From positions 291,261-355,260 of the forward strand of contig NZ_LWLE01000002.1 of NCBI RefSeq assembly GCF_001905125.1: DNA of 64,000 nt, read 5' to 3'. How positions within the stretch are numbered: position 1 is the first letter of the stretch; each line of letters starts with the position of its first letter. The stretch is from Streptomyces sp. TSRI0281 (GTDB taxonomy: Bacteria > Actinomycetota > Actinomycetes > Streptomycetales > Streptomycetaceae). A program made the position numbers and the translations under genes. Below the pieces are notes generated by a model. That model was not told the DNA's origin. It saw only the letters and a program-made list of their open reading frames with translations, and did not search any database. Of this stretch, positions 13,779 to 22,981 are shown piece by piece.

Positions 13779-15962
13779 ATGGATCTTGTGACGTTCTTCG
13801 ACGACCTCGACGCGCAGCCCTGGGCCGCCTATGAGCACGCCTACGGCAGCGCCGACGATGTGCCCGACCGGCTGCGGGCGCTCGTGGGGGACGACAAGGA
13901 CGAGGCGGACGAAGCGCTCGGCGACCTGTACGCGAGCATCCTCCACCAGGGCTCGGTGTACGAGGCGTCCGCGAAGGCGGTGCCGTTCCTGGCCCGGCTG
14001 GCCGCCGGGGGCGTACGGACGGTGGACCTGCTGGCCCTCCTCGGCGGTATCGCGGAGGGCGGGACGGAATTCGACGACGGCGACGGGGCGGGTGAGAGCG
14101 ACGAGGCGGCCTGTCGCCGTGCCGTCGTCGACCAGCTTCCCCTGCTGCTCGACTCGGCCGCCTCCGACGTTCCCGAAGTACGGCAGTGCGCCGTCTGGGC
14201 CGCCGCGATGACCGGAGCGGCCGGGCGGGCGCTGCCGGTGCTCCGCGAACGGGCCGCCGTGGAGGAGGTCCCGCTCGTACGCGCCGAGCTGCTGTTCGCC
14301 CTGGCGCATCTGGACCCGGCGGGCACGGCGCCCGCGGCGATGCAGGCGATGGGCCCGGACCATCCGGGGGAGCTGCGGATCGCGGCACTGCTGGCCTGCG
14401 TGGACGCCGGACTTCCCTGGGGCCCCGGCCACCACGAGGCGATGCTGTCGCTGCTCCCCGCCGACGGGCTCGTCGCGGAACGGCTCGACCAGGACCGCAG
14501 CGAACCCCTGCACTACATCACCGAGTCCCTGCTGCTCCGGGACACGGACGAGGACCGCGACGCGGTTTTCGCGCTGCTCGACGCCGCACTGTCCGACGGG
14601 TCTCCCGAGGCCTGCGGCGAAGCGGTGTGGGCGGCCGAGGTCGCCTGCCGGCTCTCCCGCAGCGCACCGCACCGGCTGGCCGCGCCCCTGCTCGCCCTGG
14701 CCACCGGCCCCCGGGCCGCCCATGTCCCGGCCGTGCTGCCTGCCCTGAAGCTTCTCGGGGAACTCGCGGCCCCGGCGGCGGGCATGCTGGCCCGGCTCGC
14801 CCAGGGCGAAGGAGCGGAGGCCGACCGTGCCCTCGAAGTCCTGGTCGTGGTGGATCCGGCACGGGCCGCGCCGCTCCTCGCCCGGAATCCGGCGGAGCGG
14901 CCGCGCGCACTCGGTGCGGCATGTGGCGGATCCTTCGGGGCCGCACCGGTCCTGCCGTACGACGCCGAACTGCTCGCGTCGCTCCGCCAGTGGCTCGGCA
15001 CGCTGGAGCCCGGTGGCAACGGCCCGTTCCGGCTGGCGGCACTGCTGGAGTCCTGGGGCGCGGACGCGGCCGGGGCCGTACCCGAACTGTGCGCCGCGCT
15101 GCCCAGGTTCCCGCAGCTGGTGCCCAAGGTGCTGGTCGCCCTCTGCCCGCCCGAACGCCGGGAGGACGTGGGTGAGCTGCTGCGTACGGCGGCCCGCTCC
15201 GGCCGGGTGGAGGACCGCTTCGAGGCCGCGCGGGCCCTGCACGCGCTGACGGGGGAGGACGCTCCGCTGCTGACCGCCGTGGCCGACCGGCTCGCGGAGG
15301 ACCGCAACGGGATACGCGAGGCCGCGGTCGCCGCCGCCGGGCTGGGACCGGCCGCCGCAGGGCTCGTTCCGGCGCTGCGGGCCGCGTTCAACGCCCCCGA
15401 CGCGCACCGCATCATCCCCGAGATGCAGGCGGACATCGACATCGCCGCAGCCCTGCACCGCATCACCGGCGACATGGCGGAGGCCGTGCCGGTGCTGGCC
15501 GGGGTGCTCACGGATACCGAAATGACCTGGACCCGCTGGGCGTTCGTCCACGCGACGAGGGTCGCCGCCGGGCTCGGCCCGGGTGCGGCGGGCGGGCCGC
15601 TCGTTCCCGCGCTGGAGGCGCTGCTGGCGGATCCGGAGCAGGTGCCGGGTGCGGTGCTCGCCCTGCTCGCCATCGCCCCCGGGAGGCTCGACGCGCACCG
15701 GGCGGCAGGTCTGCTGCTGGATGCGGCGGAGTGCGGAACCGCCCCGGTCGAGGCGGTGGAGGCCCTGATCGCCCTCGGACCGGAGGCGGTCGGCGAGGGC
15801 GCCCGTGCGCGGCTGGCCCGGCTGGCCGAGCAGGACCTGAGGCTGAGGGTGTCCGGAGTGCTCAGCGCGGTCACCGCCGACGAACGGGTACGTGACCAGG
15901 CCCGTGCGGCGTTGCGGGTGCTGGGCGGCGACGCGGTGGCGGGGTCCGCGATCACCGGCTGA
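13779..15962 (+). CDS. Large HEAT-repeat-like protein
   Basis: 727 residues from ATG 13779 (MDLVTFFDDLDAQPW); ATG 13767 four codons upstream is also possible. The sequence is built of Ala/Leu-rich helical pairs repeated about every 35-45 residues, for example VRQCAVWAAAMTGAAGRALP, VRAELLFALAHLDPAGTAPA and REAAVAAAGLGPAAAGLVPA, the pattern of PBS-lyase/HEAT scaffolds. No signal peptide, membrane segment or enzymatic motif is seen. It probably mediates protein contacts; partners are unknown. Confidence 0.75.
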   Translation: MDLVTFFDDLDAQPWAAYEHAYGSADDVPDRLRALVGDDKDEADEALGDLYASILHQGSVYEASAKAVPFLARLAAGGVRTVDLLALLGGIAEGGTEFDDGDGAGESDEAACRRAVVDQLPLLLDSAASDVPEVRQCAVWAAAMTGAAGRALPVLRERAAVEEVPLVRAELLFALAHLDPAGTAPAAMQAMGPDHPGELRIAALLACVDAGLPWGPGHHEAMLSLLPADGLVAERLDQDRSEPLHYITESLLLRDTDEDRDAVFALLDAALSDGSPEACGEAVWAAEVACRLSRSAPHRLAAPLLALATGPRAAHVPAVLPALKLLGELAAPAAGMLARLAQGEGAEADRALEVLVVVDPARAAPLLARNPAERPRALGAACGGSFGAAPVLPYDAELLASLRQWLGTLEPGGNGPFRLAALLESWGADAAGAVPELCAALPRFPQLVPKVLVALCPPERREDVGELLRTAARSGRVEDRFEAARALHALTGEDAPLLTAVADRLAEDRNGIREAAVAAAGLGPAAAGLVPALRAAFNAPDAHRIIPEMQADIDIAAALHRITGDMAEAVPVLAGVLTDTEMTWTRWAFVHATRVAAGLGPGAAGGPLVPALEALLADPEQVPGAVLALLAIAPGRLDAHRAAGLLLDAAECGTAPVEAVEALIALGPEAVGEGARARLARLAEQDLRLRVSGVLSAVTADERVRDQARAALRVLGGDAVAGSAITG

Positions 15963-15964
15963 CG

Positions 15965-16576
15965 TCAGTCCTCCGGCCGCCGGTCCGGCTGCCAGTCGGG
16001 GCGGCGGCCGCTGAGTGCGATCACCCGGTCCACGAGCGGAGCGTCGGGCGGCACCGGGACCGGCGGGCCGAAGATCGCTCCGGCGTCCGGGTTGTCCTCG
16101 ACGGGCGTCAGCAGCGCCTGGCAGGAGCGCAGATTCGCCTCGTCCGCCCGGTACGGCTGCCCGGTCGACCTGGCCAGGTCCCAGCCGTGGACGACCAACT
16201 CGTTGAGCGCGACAGCGGCGGCCACCGGAGCGGGCAGATCCACACCGCCCGCCCGCGTCATGCCCTCCCAGGCGGCGGGCGAGCGCCAGGCCGCCACCAG
16301 CTCGTCGAGCAGCGGCGGCAGCACCTCGCGCCAGTCGTCGCCGAGCACCAGGGGCGCCGTTCCGGGGGAGACCTCGGTCGTCGGCCCGAGATCCTTGTGT
16401 GCCGCGTCGCGGAAGGCGGTCGTCAGCCCGACCACATGGGCGAGCAGTTCCCGTACCGCGTAGTCGGGGCAGGGGGTCGGTCCGGCCAGCCGGCGGTCCT
16501 CGATGGAGTCGAGCAGCGCGGCGATCTGCCGGGCGGCCGGTTCGAGATCGAGGGCGGGGGCGGTACTGCTGTCCAT
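15965..16576 (-). CDS. TIGR03086-type metal-binding protein (DinB/mycothiol-dependent enzyme superfamily)
   Basis: 203-residue protein of the four-helix DinB/maleylpyruvate isomerase-like superfamily. Ligand-type residues are in RELLAHVVGLTTAF and NELVVHGWDLARSTGQP, the two conserved histidine positions, with GPTPCPDYAV upstream as in the TIGR03086 group. Members in actinomycetes may use mycothiol; the substrate is unknown. It ends 2 bases after the convergent HEAT-repeat gene, with no room for a terminator. Confidence 0.8.
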   Translation of the reverse strand: MDSSTAPALDLEPAARQIAALLDSIEDRRLAGPTPCPDYAVRELLAHVVGLTTAFRDAAHKDLGPTTEVSPGTAPLVLGDDWREVLPPLLDELVAAWRSPAAWEGMTRAGGVDLPAPVAAAVALNELVVHGWDLARSTGQPYRADEANLRSCQALLTPVEDNPDAGAIFGPPVPVPPDAPLVDRVIALSGRRPDWQPDRRPED

Positions 16577-16608
16577 GAACACACCGTTCCGACTGTCCGG
16601 GGCCGTGA

Positions 16609-16658
16609 AACTCGTCGCCCTCAACCGTCCCCGGAACTCATCGTCCTCAACCGTCCCG
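16609..16658. repeat. 24-bp imperfect direct repeat in a divergent promoter region
   Basis: Two copies of AACTC(G/A)TCG(C/T)CCTCAACCGTC, 26 bp apart, lie between the start of the TIGR03086-type gene and that of the FN3 lipoprotein. The spacing of about 2.5 turns and the location suggest a regulatory site or a slippage product. Confidence 0.45.
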
Positions 16659-16786
16659 CCCGCTGTTCCTCCTGGTGCGGTGCACACCGGCACATTGCGG
16701 AACGTTCCTCTCCACCCCCTTGTCGGCGACCCCCGCACCATGGCATACAGGTCTGGACCATTGCTGTCCGGATGGAAGGCAAGACC

Positions 16787-17764
16787 GTGCAACGCCCCCA
16801 CGCACCTGCCGCGTTGGCCTGTTCCGCCGCCCTGCTCCTCGCCACACTCACCGCGTGCGGCGGCGCCGCAGAAGCGGACACGCAGAAACCGACCACCCCA
16901 CGAGACGTGACCGCGCAGGCCAGCAGTGCCACATCGGTGCACGTCATGTGGGAGCCCGCCTCCGACAACAAGGCGATCACCGGCTACGAGATCTACCGCA
17001 AGGGCACGAAGGTGAAGTCCGTACCGGCGGCCAAGCGGATGATCGACGTCGACGGGCTGACGGCCTCGACCGCCTACACGTTCACCGTCCGGGCCCGCGA
17101 CGCCGCCGGGAACCTCTCCGAGCCGAGCCCCGCCGTACCCGTCACCACCCAGCCCACCCCGCCGAGGGACGACCGGGCGCCGACCGCCCCGGTGAAGCTG
17201 CGCGGCACCGCCGACGGCAGTCGCGCCGCCACCCTGGCCTGGGGCGGCTCCACGGACGACGTGGGCGTCACCTCGTACGACATCTACCAGGAGGACTCCC
17301 GGATCCACAGTGTGCCGGGCACCGCCACCACGGCCCGGCTCACCGGGCTGCGCCCCGGCACCGTCTACACCTTCACCGTCCGGGCCCGCGACGCCTCCGA
17401 CAAGTCCTCGCCGGACAGCAACGCCCTCGACCTCACCACCGCCACCGCCCCCGGCGCCCCCGCGAGCACCGCCCCCACCGGTCTTCGCACCACCACCGCG
17501 GCCGAGGGCGGCGAGTTCGCCGTCGACCTGTCCTGGGACCAGCCCGAGACGGGCGGCGAGATCCCCGCGTACCAGCTCTACCTCAACGGGAAGATGACCA
17601 CCACCATCGTCTGGGGCGGCACCCCGCCCCAGGGGCGCGCGACCTACCGGCTGACGCTCGCCGACCCGGCCGGAACCCGCTACTCGGTCAAGCTGCGCGC
17701 CAAGCTCCCGGACGGCACGTGGGGTGACTTCTCCGCCCAGCGCACCGTCATCCTCGGGGACTGA
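16787..17764 (+). CDS. Fibronectin type III lipoprotein
   Basis: 325 residues from GTG 16787, with GGAAGG 7 bases upstream. The signal peptide ends in the lipobox TLTAC, followed by GGAAEADTQK. Three FN3 domains follow at about residues 38-125, 132-222 and 228-322; the first two share ITGYEIYRKG/VTSYDIYQED and TVYTFTVRARDASD-type strands. No catalytic module is attached. In Streptomyces such domains usually accompany polysaccharide-active enzymes, so a role in surface binding near the chitosanases is possible but only inferred. Confidence 0.85.
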   Translation: MQRPHAPAALACSAALLLATLTACGGAAEADTQKPTTPRDVTAQASSATSVHVMWEPASDNKAITGYEIYRKGTKVKSVPAAKRMIDVDGLTASTAYTFTVRARDAAGNLSEPSPAVPVTTQPTPPRDDRAPTAPVKLRGTADGSRAATLAWGGSTDDVGVTSYDIYQEDSRIHSVPGTATTARLTGLRPGTVYTFTVRARDASDKSSPDSNALDLTTATAPGAPASTAPTGLRTTTAAEGGEFAVDLSWDQPETGGEIPAYQLYLNGKMTTTIVWGGTPPQGRATYRLTLADPAGTRYSVKLRAKLPDGTWGDFSAQRTVILGD

Positions 17765-17854
17765 CCGTTCCTCAGGCATGCGGGAGCCCGCCCCATATGG
17801 TCCATTGATCCCGGAACCTCAGTACTGAGCACCATGAGGAACAGGGGTGGAACG

Positions 17855-19207
17855 ATGGACCTGAGCTCCAGGGTCGACGCACTGATGGACGGGCTCGTCG
17901 CGGATCTGGAACGGCTGACCGCCATTCCGTCGATCGCCTTTCCCGGCTTCCCGCCCGAGCCCGTGCGGCAGGCCCATGACCTCCTCGTGGACCTGCTGCG
18001 CGGCGCGGGCGTCAAGCACATCGACCGGCTCGACCTCCCCGACACCGCGCCGGTCATCGTCGCCGAGGTCCCGCCGCCGTCCCCCGGCGCCCCGACCGTG
18101 CTGCTCTACGGCCACTACGACGTACAGCCGCCGGGTGACGAGAGCCTGTGGCTGTCACCGCCCTTCGAACCCACCGCGGTCGAGGGCGGCCTGCGGGCCC
18201 GCGGCATCGCCGACGACAAGTCCAACATCCTCGTCCACCTGGGCGTACTGAGGGCGTACGGGGGCAGGCCCCCGGTCGGGCTGAAGATCGTCCTGGAGGG
18301 GCAGGAGGAGTACGGCAGCGCCTTCGACGACTACCCGCCCACCGACCCGGACCGGTTCGCCTGCGATGCCATGGTCATCGCCGACATGGGCAACCTCCGC
18401 CCCGGCAGCCCCACGCTCACCACGGGTCTGCGAGGCGCCTCGGAGGTCGTCGTCGAGGTCCGTACCCTCGCCGAACCCCGCCACAGCGGCGAGTTCGGCG
18501 GCGCGGCCCCGGACGCCCTGCTCGCCCTGCTCAAGGCCCTCGCCACGCTCCACGACGTGCACGGCGACGTGGCCGTCGAGGGGCTGCGCCGCGAGGAGTG
18601 GAAGGGCACCACCTACACCGAGGAGGAGTTCCGCGGCCTCGCCGGGGTCCAGGACGGCATCGGGCTCATCGGCTCCGGCAGCCTCGGTGAACGCCTCTGG
18701 AGCGGACCGGCCATCACCGTCATCGGCATCGACGCCCCGAGCGTCGACCACGCTGCCTCCGCGGTCGTCCCCTACGCCAGGGCAAAGCTGAACCTCCGTT
18801 TCCACCCCGAGCAGGATCCCCGGGAGGCGCAGGGCCTGCTCGTCACCCATCTGGAGTCATTGCGCCCGTTCGGAATTCCGCTCACCGTCACCCCGGGCGA
18901 CACCGGCCCCGGCTTCGAGCCCGCGACCGGTGGCCCCGCCTACCGCGCCGCCCTCACCGCGCTGCGCGAGGGCTGGGGGGCACCACCCGCGTTCGTCGCC
19001 AGCGGCGGCTCGATCCCCCTGGTCAACGGGCTGTCCAGGGCGGTGCCCGGCGCGGAGGTACTGCTCTTCGGCGCCCAGGACAGCATGTGCAACCTGCACG
19101 CGCCCAACGAGCGGGTGCTGTTCTCGGAGCTGCGGTCGGCGGTGATCGCCGAGGCCGCGTTCCTGCGGGAGTTCGCCGCAGCGCACGGCGGCGGGAGCGC
19201 CGCGTGA
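17855..19207 (+). CDS. M20-family metallopeptidase (dipeptidase-like)
   Basis: 450 residues in the CNDP/ArgE-type M20 family. LLYGHYDVQPPGDESLW supplies the first metal ligand and catalytic aspartate, ARGIADDKSN the bridging aspartate, and LEGQEEYGS the catalytic Glu-Glu pair; the later VASGGSIPLV and GAQDSMCNLHAPNE contain the final histidine ligand. ATG 17855 follows AGGGGTGG; ATG 17834 is an alternative. The stop overlaps the GTG of the transporter at 19204 by 4 bases, suggesting that peptide uptake and cleavage are coupled. Confidence 0.87.
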   Translation: MDLSSRVDALMDGLVADLERLTAIPSIAFPGFPPEPVRQAHDLLVDLLRGAGVKHIDRLDLPDTAPVIVAEVPPPSPGAPTVLLYGHYDVQPPGDESLWLSPPFEPTAVEGGLRARGIADDKSNILVHLGVLRAYGGRPPVGLKIVLEGQEEYGSAFDDYPPTDPDRFACDAMVIADMGNLRPGSPTLTTGLRGASEVVVEVRTLAEPRHSGEFGGAAPDALLALLKALATLHDVHGDVAVEGLRREEWKGTTYTEEEFRGLAGVQDGIGLIGSGSLGERLWSGPAITVIGIDAPSVDHAASAVVPYARAKLNLRFHPEQDPREAQGLLVTHLESLRPFGIPLTVTPGDTGPGFEPATGGPAYRAALTALREGWGAPPAFVASGGSIPLVNGLSRAVPGAEVLLFGAQDSMCNLHAPNERVLFSELRSAVIAEAAFLREFAAAHGGGSAA

Positions 19208-20724
19208 GCACGGACACCCGGACCGCCCCGGAGGAGAAGCCCCCGGCCGGGAAGAAGTTCGTCTTCCCCAGCGCCCTGACCATTCTCGCCCTCGTCACCC
19301 TGGCGGTCTGGGCACTGGCCTTTCTGATCCCCTCCGGCGCCTACGACCGCGACAAGGACGGTGCGCCGGTCCAGGGCACGTACCACCGGGTCCCGTCCGA
19401 CCAGAGCTTCACCGACCGTCTCAACGACCTCTTCCTCTCCCCGGTCAACGGCCTCTACGGCGTGCAGGACGAGAGGACCGGCCGGGTCGGCCCGGACCTG
19501 GCCGGCGAACTGTACGGCAGCGCGGGGGTGTTCCTCTTCGTCCTCGCGATCGGCGCGTTCATCACGATGGTGTTCGCCACCGGCGCCCTGGACCGGGGCA
19601 TCGGCCGTCTCGCCCACCGGCTCCGCGACCGGGGCGCGCTGCTCATCGCGGGTGTGATGCTGGTCTTCGCGCTGCTGGGCACGGTGGAGGGGTTCGCGGA
19701 GGAGACCCTCGGCTTCTACGGTCTGATCGTGCCGCTGATGCTGGCCCTCGGCTACGACCGGATGGTGGCCACCGGCACGATCATCCTCGGCGCGGGCATC
19801 GGGGTGCTGTGCTCCACGGTCAACCCGTTCGCGACCGGGGTCGCCTCGTCCGCGGCCGACATCTCGCTCGGCGACGGCATCGTGCTGCGCGCCGTCATGT
19901 GGGTCGTGCTGACCGCGGTGACCGTCGCCTATGTCATCCGGTACGCGCGGCGGGTCCGCAAGGACCCCGGCCGCTCGCTCTCCGGCTTCCTGCCCGGCGA
20001 CCGCGACCACACGGCGGCGGACGCGGGCGAGCCCCCTGACCTGACCCCCCTCCACAGGACGGTCCTGGTGCTGGTCGCCCTGGTCTTCACCTTCATGATC
20101 TTCTCGGTGGTGCCGTGGTCCAGCGCCATCACCGGCGACGCCACCGCGTACGGCTTCGAACTCGGCTGGTCCTTCCCGGAGCTGGCGGCGCTCTTCCTGG
20201 TCGCGGCCGTGATCATCGGTGCCGTGGCGCGTTTCGGCGAGCAGAAGGTCAGCGCGACGATCATCCAGGGTGCGGCGGACTTCATCTCGCCCGCGCTGGT
20301 CATCGTGCTGGCCCGCGGTGTCACGGTCATCATGAACAACTCGCAGATCACCGACACCGTGCTGCACTCCATCGAGGGGCTGGTCTCGGGCACGTCCTCG
20401 GCCGTCTTCGCGGTCTTCGTCTTCATCGTCAACCTGCCGCTGGCCTTCCTGATCCCGTCGACCTCCGGCCACGCCACCCTCGCCATGCCGATCCTGGCCC
20501 CGCTCGCCGACTTCGCGGGCGTCTCGCGGGCGCTCGTCGTGACGGCCTGGCAGTCGGCGAGCGGCTGGATGAACCTGTGGGTGCCGACCACGGCCGTCAC
20601 CATCGGAGGGGTGGCCCTGGCGAAGGTGGGCTACGACAAGTACCTGCGCTTCGTCTGGCCGTTGCTGGCGATCCTGTCCGTGCTGATCAGCGGGTTCGTG
20701 GCGCTGGGGGCGGTGTGGACCTGA
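19204..20724 (+). CDS. YfcC/DcuC-type membrane transporter
   Basis: 506-residue polytopic membrane protein (about 11-12 segments) of the YfcC/ArsB-NhaD ion-transporter superfamily. Diagnostic stretches are LAFLIPSGAYDR, FLFVLAIGAFITMVFATGAL, GTVEGFAEETLGFYGLIVPL, VLCSTVNPFATGVAS and LIPSTSGHATLAMPILAPL. It starts at GTG 19204, overlapping the peptidase stop (GTGA). Relatives carry basic amino acids, dicarboxylates or peptides; pairing with an M20 peptidase favours an amino acid or dipeptide. Confidence 0.85.
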   Translation: MSTDTRTAPEEKPPAGKKFVFPSALTILALVTLAVWALAFLIPSGAYDRDKDGAPVQGTYHRVPSDQSFTDRLNDLFLSPVNGLYGVQDERTGRVGPDLAGELYGSAGVFLFVLAIGAFITMVFATGALDRGIGRLAHRLRDRGALLIAGVMLVFALLGTVEGFAEETLGFYGLIVPLMLALGYDRMVATGTIILGAGIGVLCSTVNPFATGVASSAADISLGDGIVLRAVMWVVLTAVTVAYVIRYARRVRKDPGRSLSGFLPGDRDHTAADAGEPPDLTPLHRTVLVLVALVFTFMIFSVVPWSSAITGDATAYGFELGWSFPELAALFLVAAVIIGAVARFGEQKVSATIIQGAADFISPALVIVLARGVTVIMNNSQITDTVLHSIEGLVSGTSSAVFAVFVFIVNLPLAFLIPSTSGHATLAMPILAPLADFAGVSRALVVTAWQSASGWMNLWVPTTAVTIGGVALAKVGYDKYLRFVWPLLAILSVLISGFVALGAVWT

Positions 20725-20734
20725 GGCCGTGCGG

Positions 20735-20810
20735 CGGGGCACGGTGAAGTGGCGCGGTGCGGGGCACGGTGAACGGGCGCGACGTGGCGGGGCGCGGTGA
20801 AGTGAGGTGA
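20735..20810. repeat. Three-copy GGGGCACGGTGAA repeat
   Basis: Imperfect tandem units with core GCGGGGC(A/G)CGGTGAA follow the transporter gene and fill the gap before the convergent TetR gene. No hairpin terminator is evident here. Confidence 0.5.
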
Positions 20811-20829
20811 ACGCGAGAGGCAAGCCCTC

Positions 20830-21459
20830 TCAGACGCTCCTCGACGCGCCCGCCGTCGACGCCAGACAGCGCTCCGCCAGCGCGGCGGGCCCCTCCGGTC
20901 CCGTCGCCGGGGCGTCGCTCGCCGCCCAGGTCTCCACCGCCACGCGCACCGCCGCTCCGGCGGTGGCGGCCGTCAGCCGGATGTCCAGGGTGCCCGCGTC
21001 GGCCGGGAGGCCGGCCCGCGCCGCGAGCACGGTGGCCAGCGTGGCTTCCGACTCGCGGCACGCGTCGTTCCACACCGACCGGAGCGCCGGGCTGTCCGCG
21101 GCCATCCTCAAGAGGGAACGCACCCACTCCAGGGACTCCGTGCCCTGCGTGTCACCGGGAGCGGCGGCCAGCGTCCGCGCCGCCGCGTACCGCAGCGCAT
21201 CGGGCAGGGACAGGGTGTGCGGGGCGTCGCGCACGGCCTCCACCCACTGCTGGGAACCCACGGCGAACAGCGGGGCGACGGCCTCCTCCTTGGTCGCGCA
21301 GTAGCGGTAGAGGGTGCGCGGGGCGATGCCCGCCGCACGGGCGATGTCCTCGGCGCGGGTGGCCCGCAGGCCGTTCTCCACGAAGAGGGCGGCCGCGGTA
21401 CGGGCGATGTCCCACCGGGTCGCGGCTTTGCGCCGCTCTGTCAACGAAGCACCTTGCAT
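20830..21459 (-). CDS. TetR-family transcriptional regulator
   Basis: 209 residues from ATG 21459 (MQGASLTERR). The N-terminal HTH spans about residues 12-58: WDIARTAAALFVENGLRATR, then AEDIARAAGIAPRTLYRYC, the standard TetR recognition helix. The C-terminal ligand domain is Ala-rich with no specific signature. It diverges from the solute-binding protein gene at 21579, and the palindrome TGACACAATCTGTCA lies between them, so it probably controls both genes. Confidence 0.9.
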   Translation of the reverse strand: MQGASLTERRKAATRWDIARTAAALFVENGLRATRAEDIARAAGIAPRTLYRYCATKEEAVAPLFAVGSQQWVEAVRDAPHTLSLPDALRYAAARTLAAAPGDTQGTESLEWVRSLLRMAADSPALRSVWNDACRESEATLATVLAARAGLPADAGTLDIRLTAATAGAAVRVAVETWAASDAPATGPEGPAALAERCLASTAGASRSV

Positions 21460-21523
21460 GCGAGGCAGGTTATGCCCACCGTGCCGCCGGCCGACCTCGC
21501 TTGATCGGCAGAGATTGCCTGTA

Positions 21524-21538
21524 TGACACAATCTGTCA
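21524..21538. promoter_or_regulatory. TGACA-N5-TGTCA palindrome, candidate TetR operator
   Basis: TGACACAATCTGTCA, perfect 5-bp arms, placed 65 bp from the tetR start and 40 bp from the solute-binding protein start. An overlapping AGATTG-N11-CAATCT inverted repeat (21512-21534) adds a second symmetry. Confidence 0.6.
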
Positions 21539-21578
21539 CTCAAGGCGTTGCGGTACGAGCAAAAAGGTGGCAACAGCG

Positions 21579-22841
21579 GTGCGTCGGCGGCGGTTTCTTC
21601 TCCAGACAGCCGGCCTCGCCGGTGCTACGGCCGGATTCGGCCTCGCCGGCTGCGACGCCGGTTCCGGCGCGACGCTCGACCTTCTCGTGGCCAGCTACGA
21701 CGAGAGCGTGGGTGCCTCGCTGGGAGACCAGTGGGACAGCGTGATCGCGGCGTTCCGGAAGAAGCATCCCGACATCGAGGTCGCGCTGGAGCGGGTCCCG
21801 TACAACAAGATCGACAAGAGGCTCGCGCAGCGGGTCGCGGACGGCCGGGAACCCGATATCGCGCAGTCGAACATCTTCGCCCCCTACGGCGAGGACGATC
21901 TGCTCTACACCGCGAGCGAGCTGTTCAGCATCTCGACGCAGGCCGACTTCATCCGGTCCTTCGCCGACGCGGGTACGGTCGACCGGGAGCTCTACGGGTT
22001 CCCGTTCCTGGCCAGTACGCCCCGGCTCTTCTACAACAAGGAGCTCTTCCGGCGAGCGCGCGTCGGGGACGCTCCCACATCGTGGGCCGAACTGCGCTCG
22101 GCCGCCGCCGCGCTCAAGGGGATCGGTGTGAAGACGCCGTACGGCCTCCAGCTGGGACCCGAGGCGGCCGAGGACGAGGCCCTGTCCTGGATGCTCGCGG
22201 CGGGCGGCGGCTTCACGGACCTCGTGGGCTACGACTTCGAGACACAGTCCAACATCGACGCCCTGGCCTGGCTGCGCGACGAACTGGTCGCCGAGGACCT
22301 GGCGGGCGCGGCACCCGAGAAGCTCGACCGGACCAAGGCGTACGAGCGGTTCCTGCGCGGCGACATCGGGATGATGGTCGCCCACCCCGTACTGATGGGC
22401 GCGGCCGACCAGGCCAAACTCCCGTACGCGCACGCCGCGTTCCCCGCGAGGGACGGCGGCAGCCCCGCACCGATCGGCCTGAGCGACTGGCTGATGGCGT
22501 TCAAGCGCAACGGCCACCGCAAGGAGTGCGGTGCCTTCCTCGACTTCCTGTACAGCGGCCAGTCGGCGGCGGCCTACGGCGGCGGCCAGTCCGCGCTGCC
22601 CGTGACGTACACCGCGTCCGACGCGGTGCGCGAGGAGTCGGCCACCCGTCCGCTGTGGCCCTTCATCGACCAGCTGCCGCAGGCCCGTTTCGCGCCGGTG
22701 AACATGCGGTCCTGGCCCGAGGTGCGCGGCGCGATACGCAGGGACGTGGGCCGGGCGGTACTGAGCGGCGGTGACCCGGCGGTGGTGCTCAAGTCGCTGG
22801 ACGACGCGGCGGCCAAGGCGGAGGCGGCCGAGGTGCGCTGA
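21579..22841 (+). CDS. Orphan extracellular solute-binding lipoprotein (family 1, Tat signal)
   Basis: 420-residue sugar-type ABC substrate-binding protein. It starts at GTG 21579 (RRRRFLLQTAG), with AAGGTGG 8 bases upstream, giving a twin-arginine signal that ends in lipobox LAGC. The mature part has the MalE-like fold (DQWDSVIAAFRKKHPDIEVA, then PFLASTPRLFYNKELFRRA). No permease or ATPase gene is adjacent: a TetR gene lies on one side and convergent malate synthase on the other. It probably works with components encoded elsewhere, or binds without transport. Confidence 0.88.
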   Translation: MRRRRFLLQTAGLAGATAGFGLAGCDAGSGATLDLLVASYDESVGASLGDQWDSVIAAFRKKHPDIEVALERVPYNKIDKRLAQRVADGREPDIAQSNIFAPYGEDDLLYTASELFSISTQADFIRSFADAGTVDRELYGFPFLASTPRLFYNKELFRRARVGDAPTSWAELRSAAAALKGIGVKTPYGLQLGPEAAEDEALSWMLAAGGGFTDLVGYDFETQSNIDALAWLRDELVAEDLAGAAPEKLDRTKAYERFLRGDIGMMVAHPVLMGAADQAKLPYAHAAFPARDGGSPAPIGLSDWLMAFKRNGHRKECGAFLDFLYSGQSAAAYGGGQSALPVTYTASDAVREESATRPLWPFIDQLPQARFAPVNMRSWPEVRGAIRRDVGRAVLSGGDPAVVLKSLDDAAAKAEAAEVR

Positions 22842-22918
22842 GGGCTGTCCGATGGCTGCTTCGTCCGGACGGCCGGGGGCAGCCGTCCGCCGGGACCCGC
22901 CCTCCGCCGTGCGCGCCG

Positions 22919-22962
22919 CCCGCACCGCCCCCGGTGCTGTGCGGTACCGGGGGCGGTGCGGG
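22919..22962. terminator. Bidirectional terminator, 17-bp stem
   Basis: Perfect 17-bp arms (22919-22935, 22946-22962) with a 10-nt loop between the convergent solute-binding protein and malate synthase genes. Confidence 0.8.
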
Positions 22963-22981
22963 CGGGCAGCTGTGGCTCGGG

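Noticed and set aside
16577..17779. Upstream extension of the TIGR03086-type protein to about 600 residues
   Set aside because: The extension is antisense to the FN3 lipoprotein gene and is Gly-rich without domains; the ATG at 16576 gives the normal family length.
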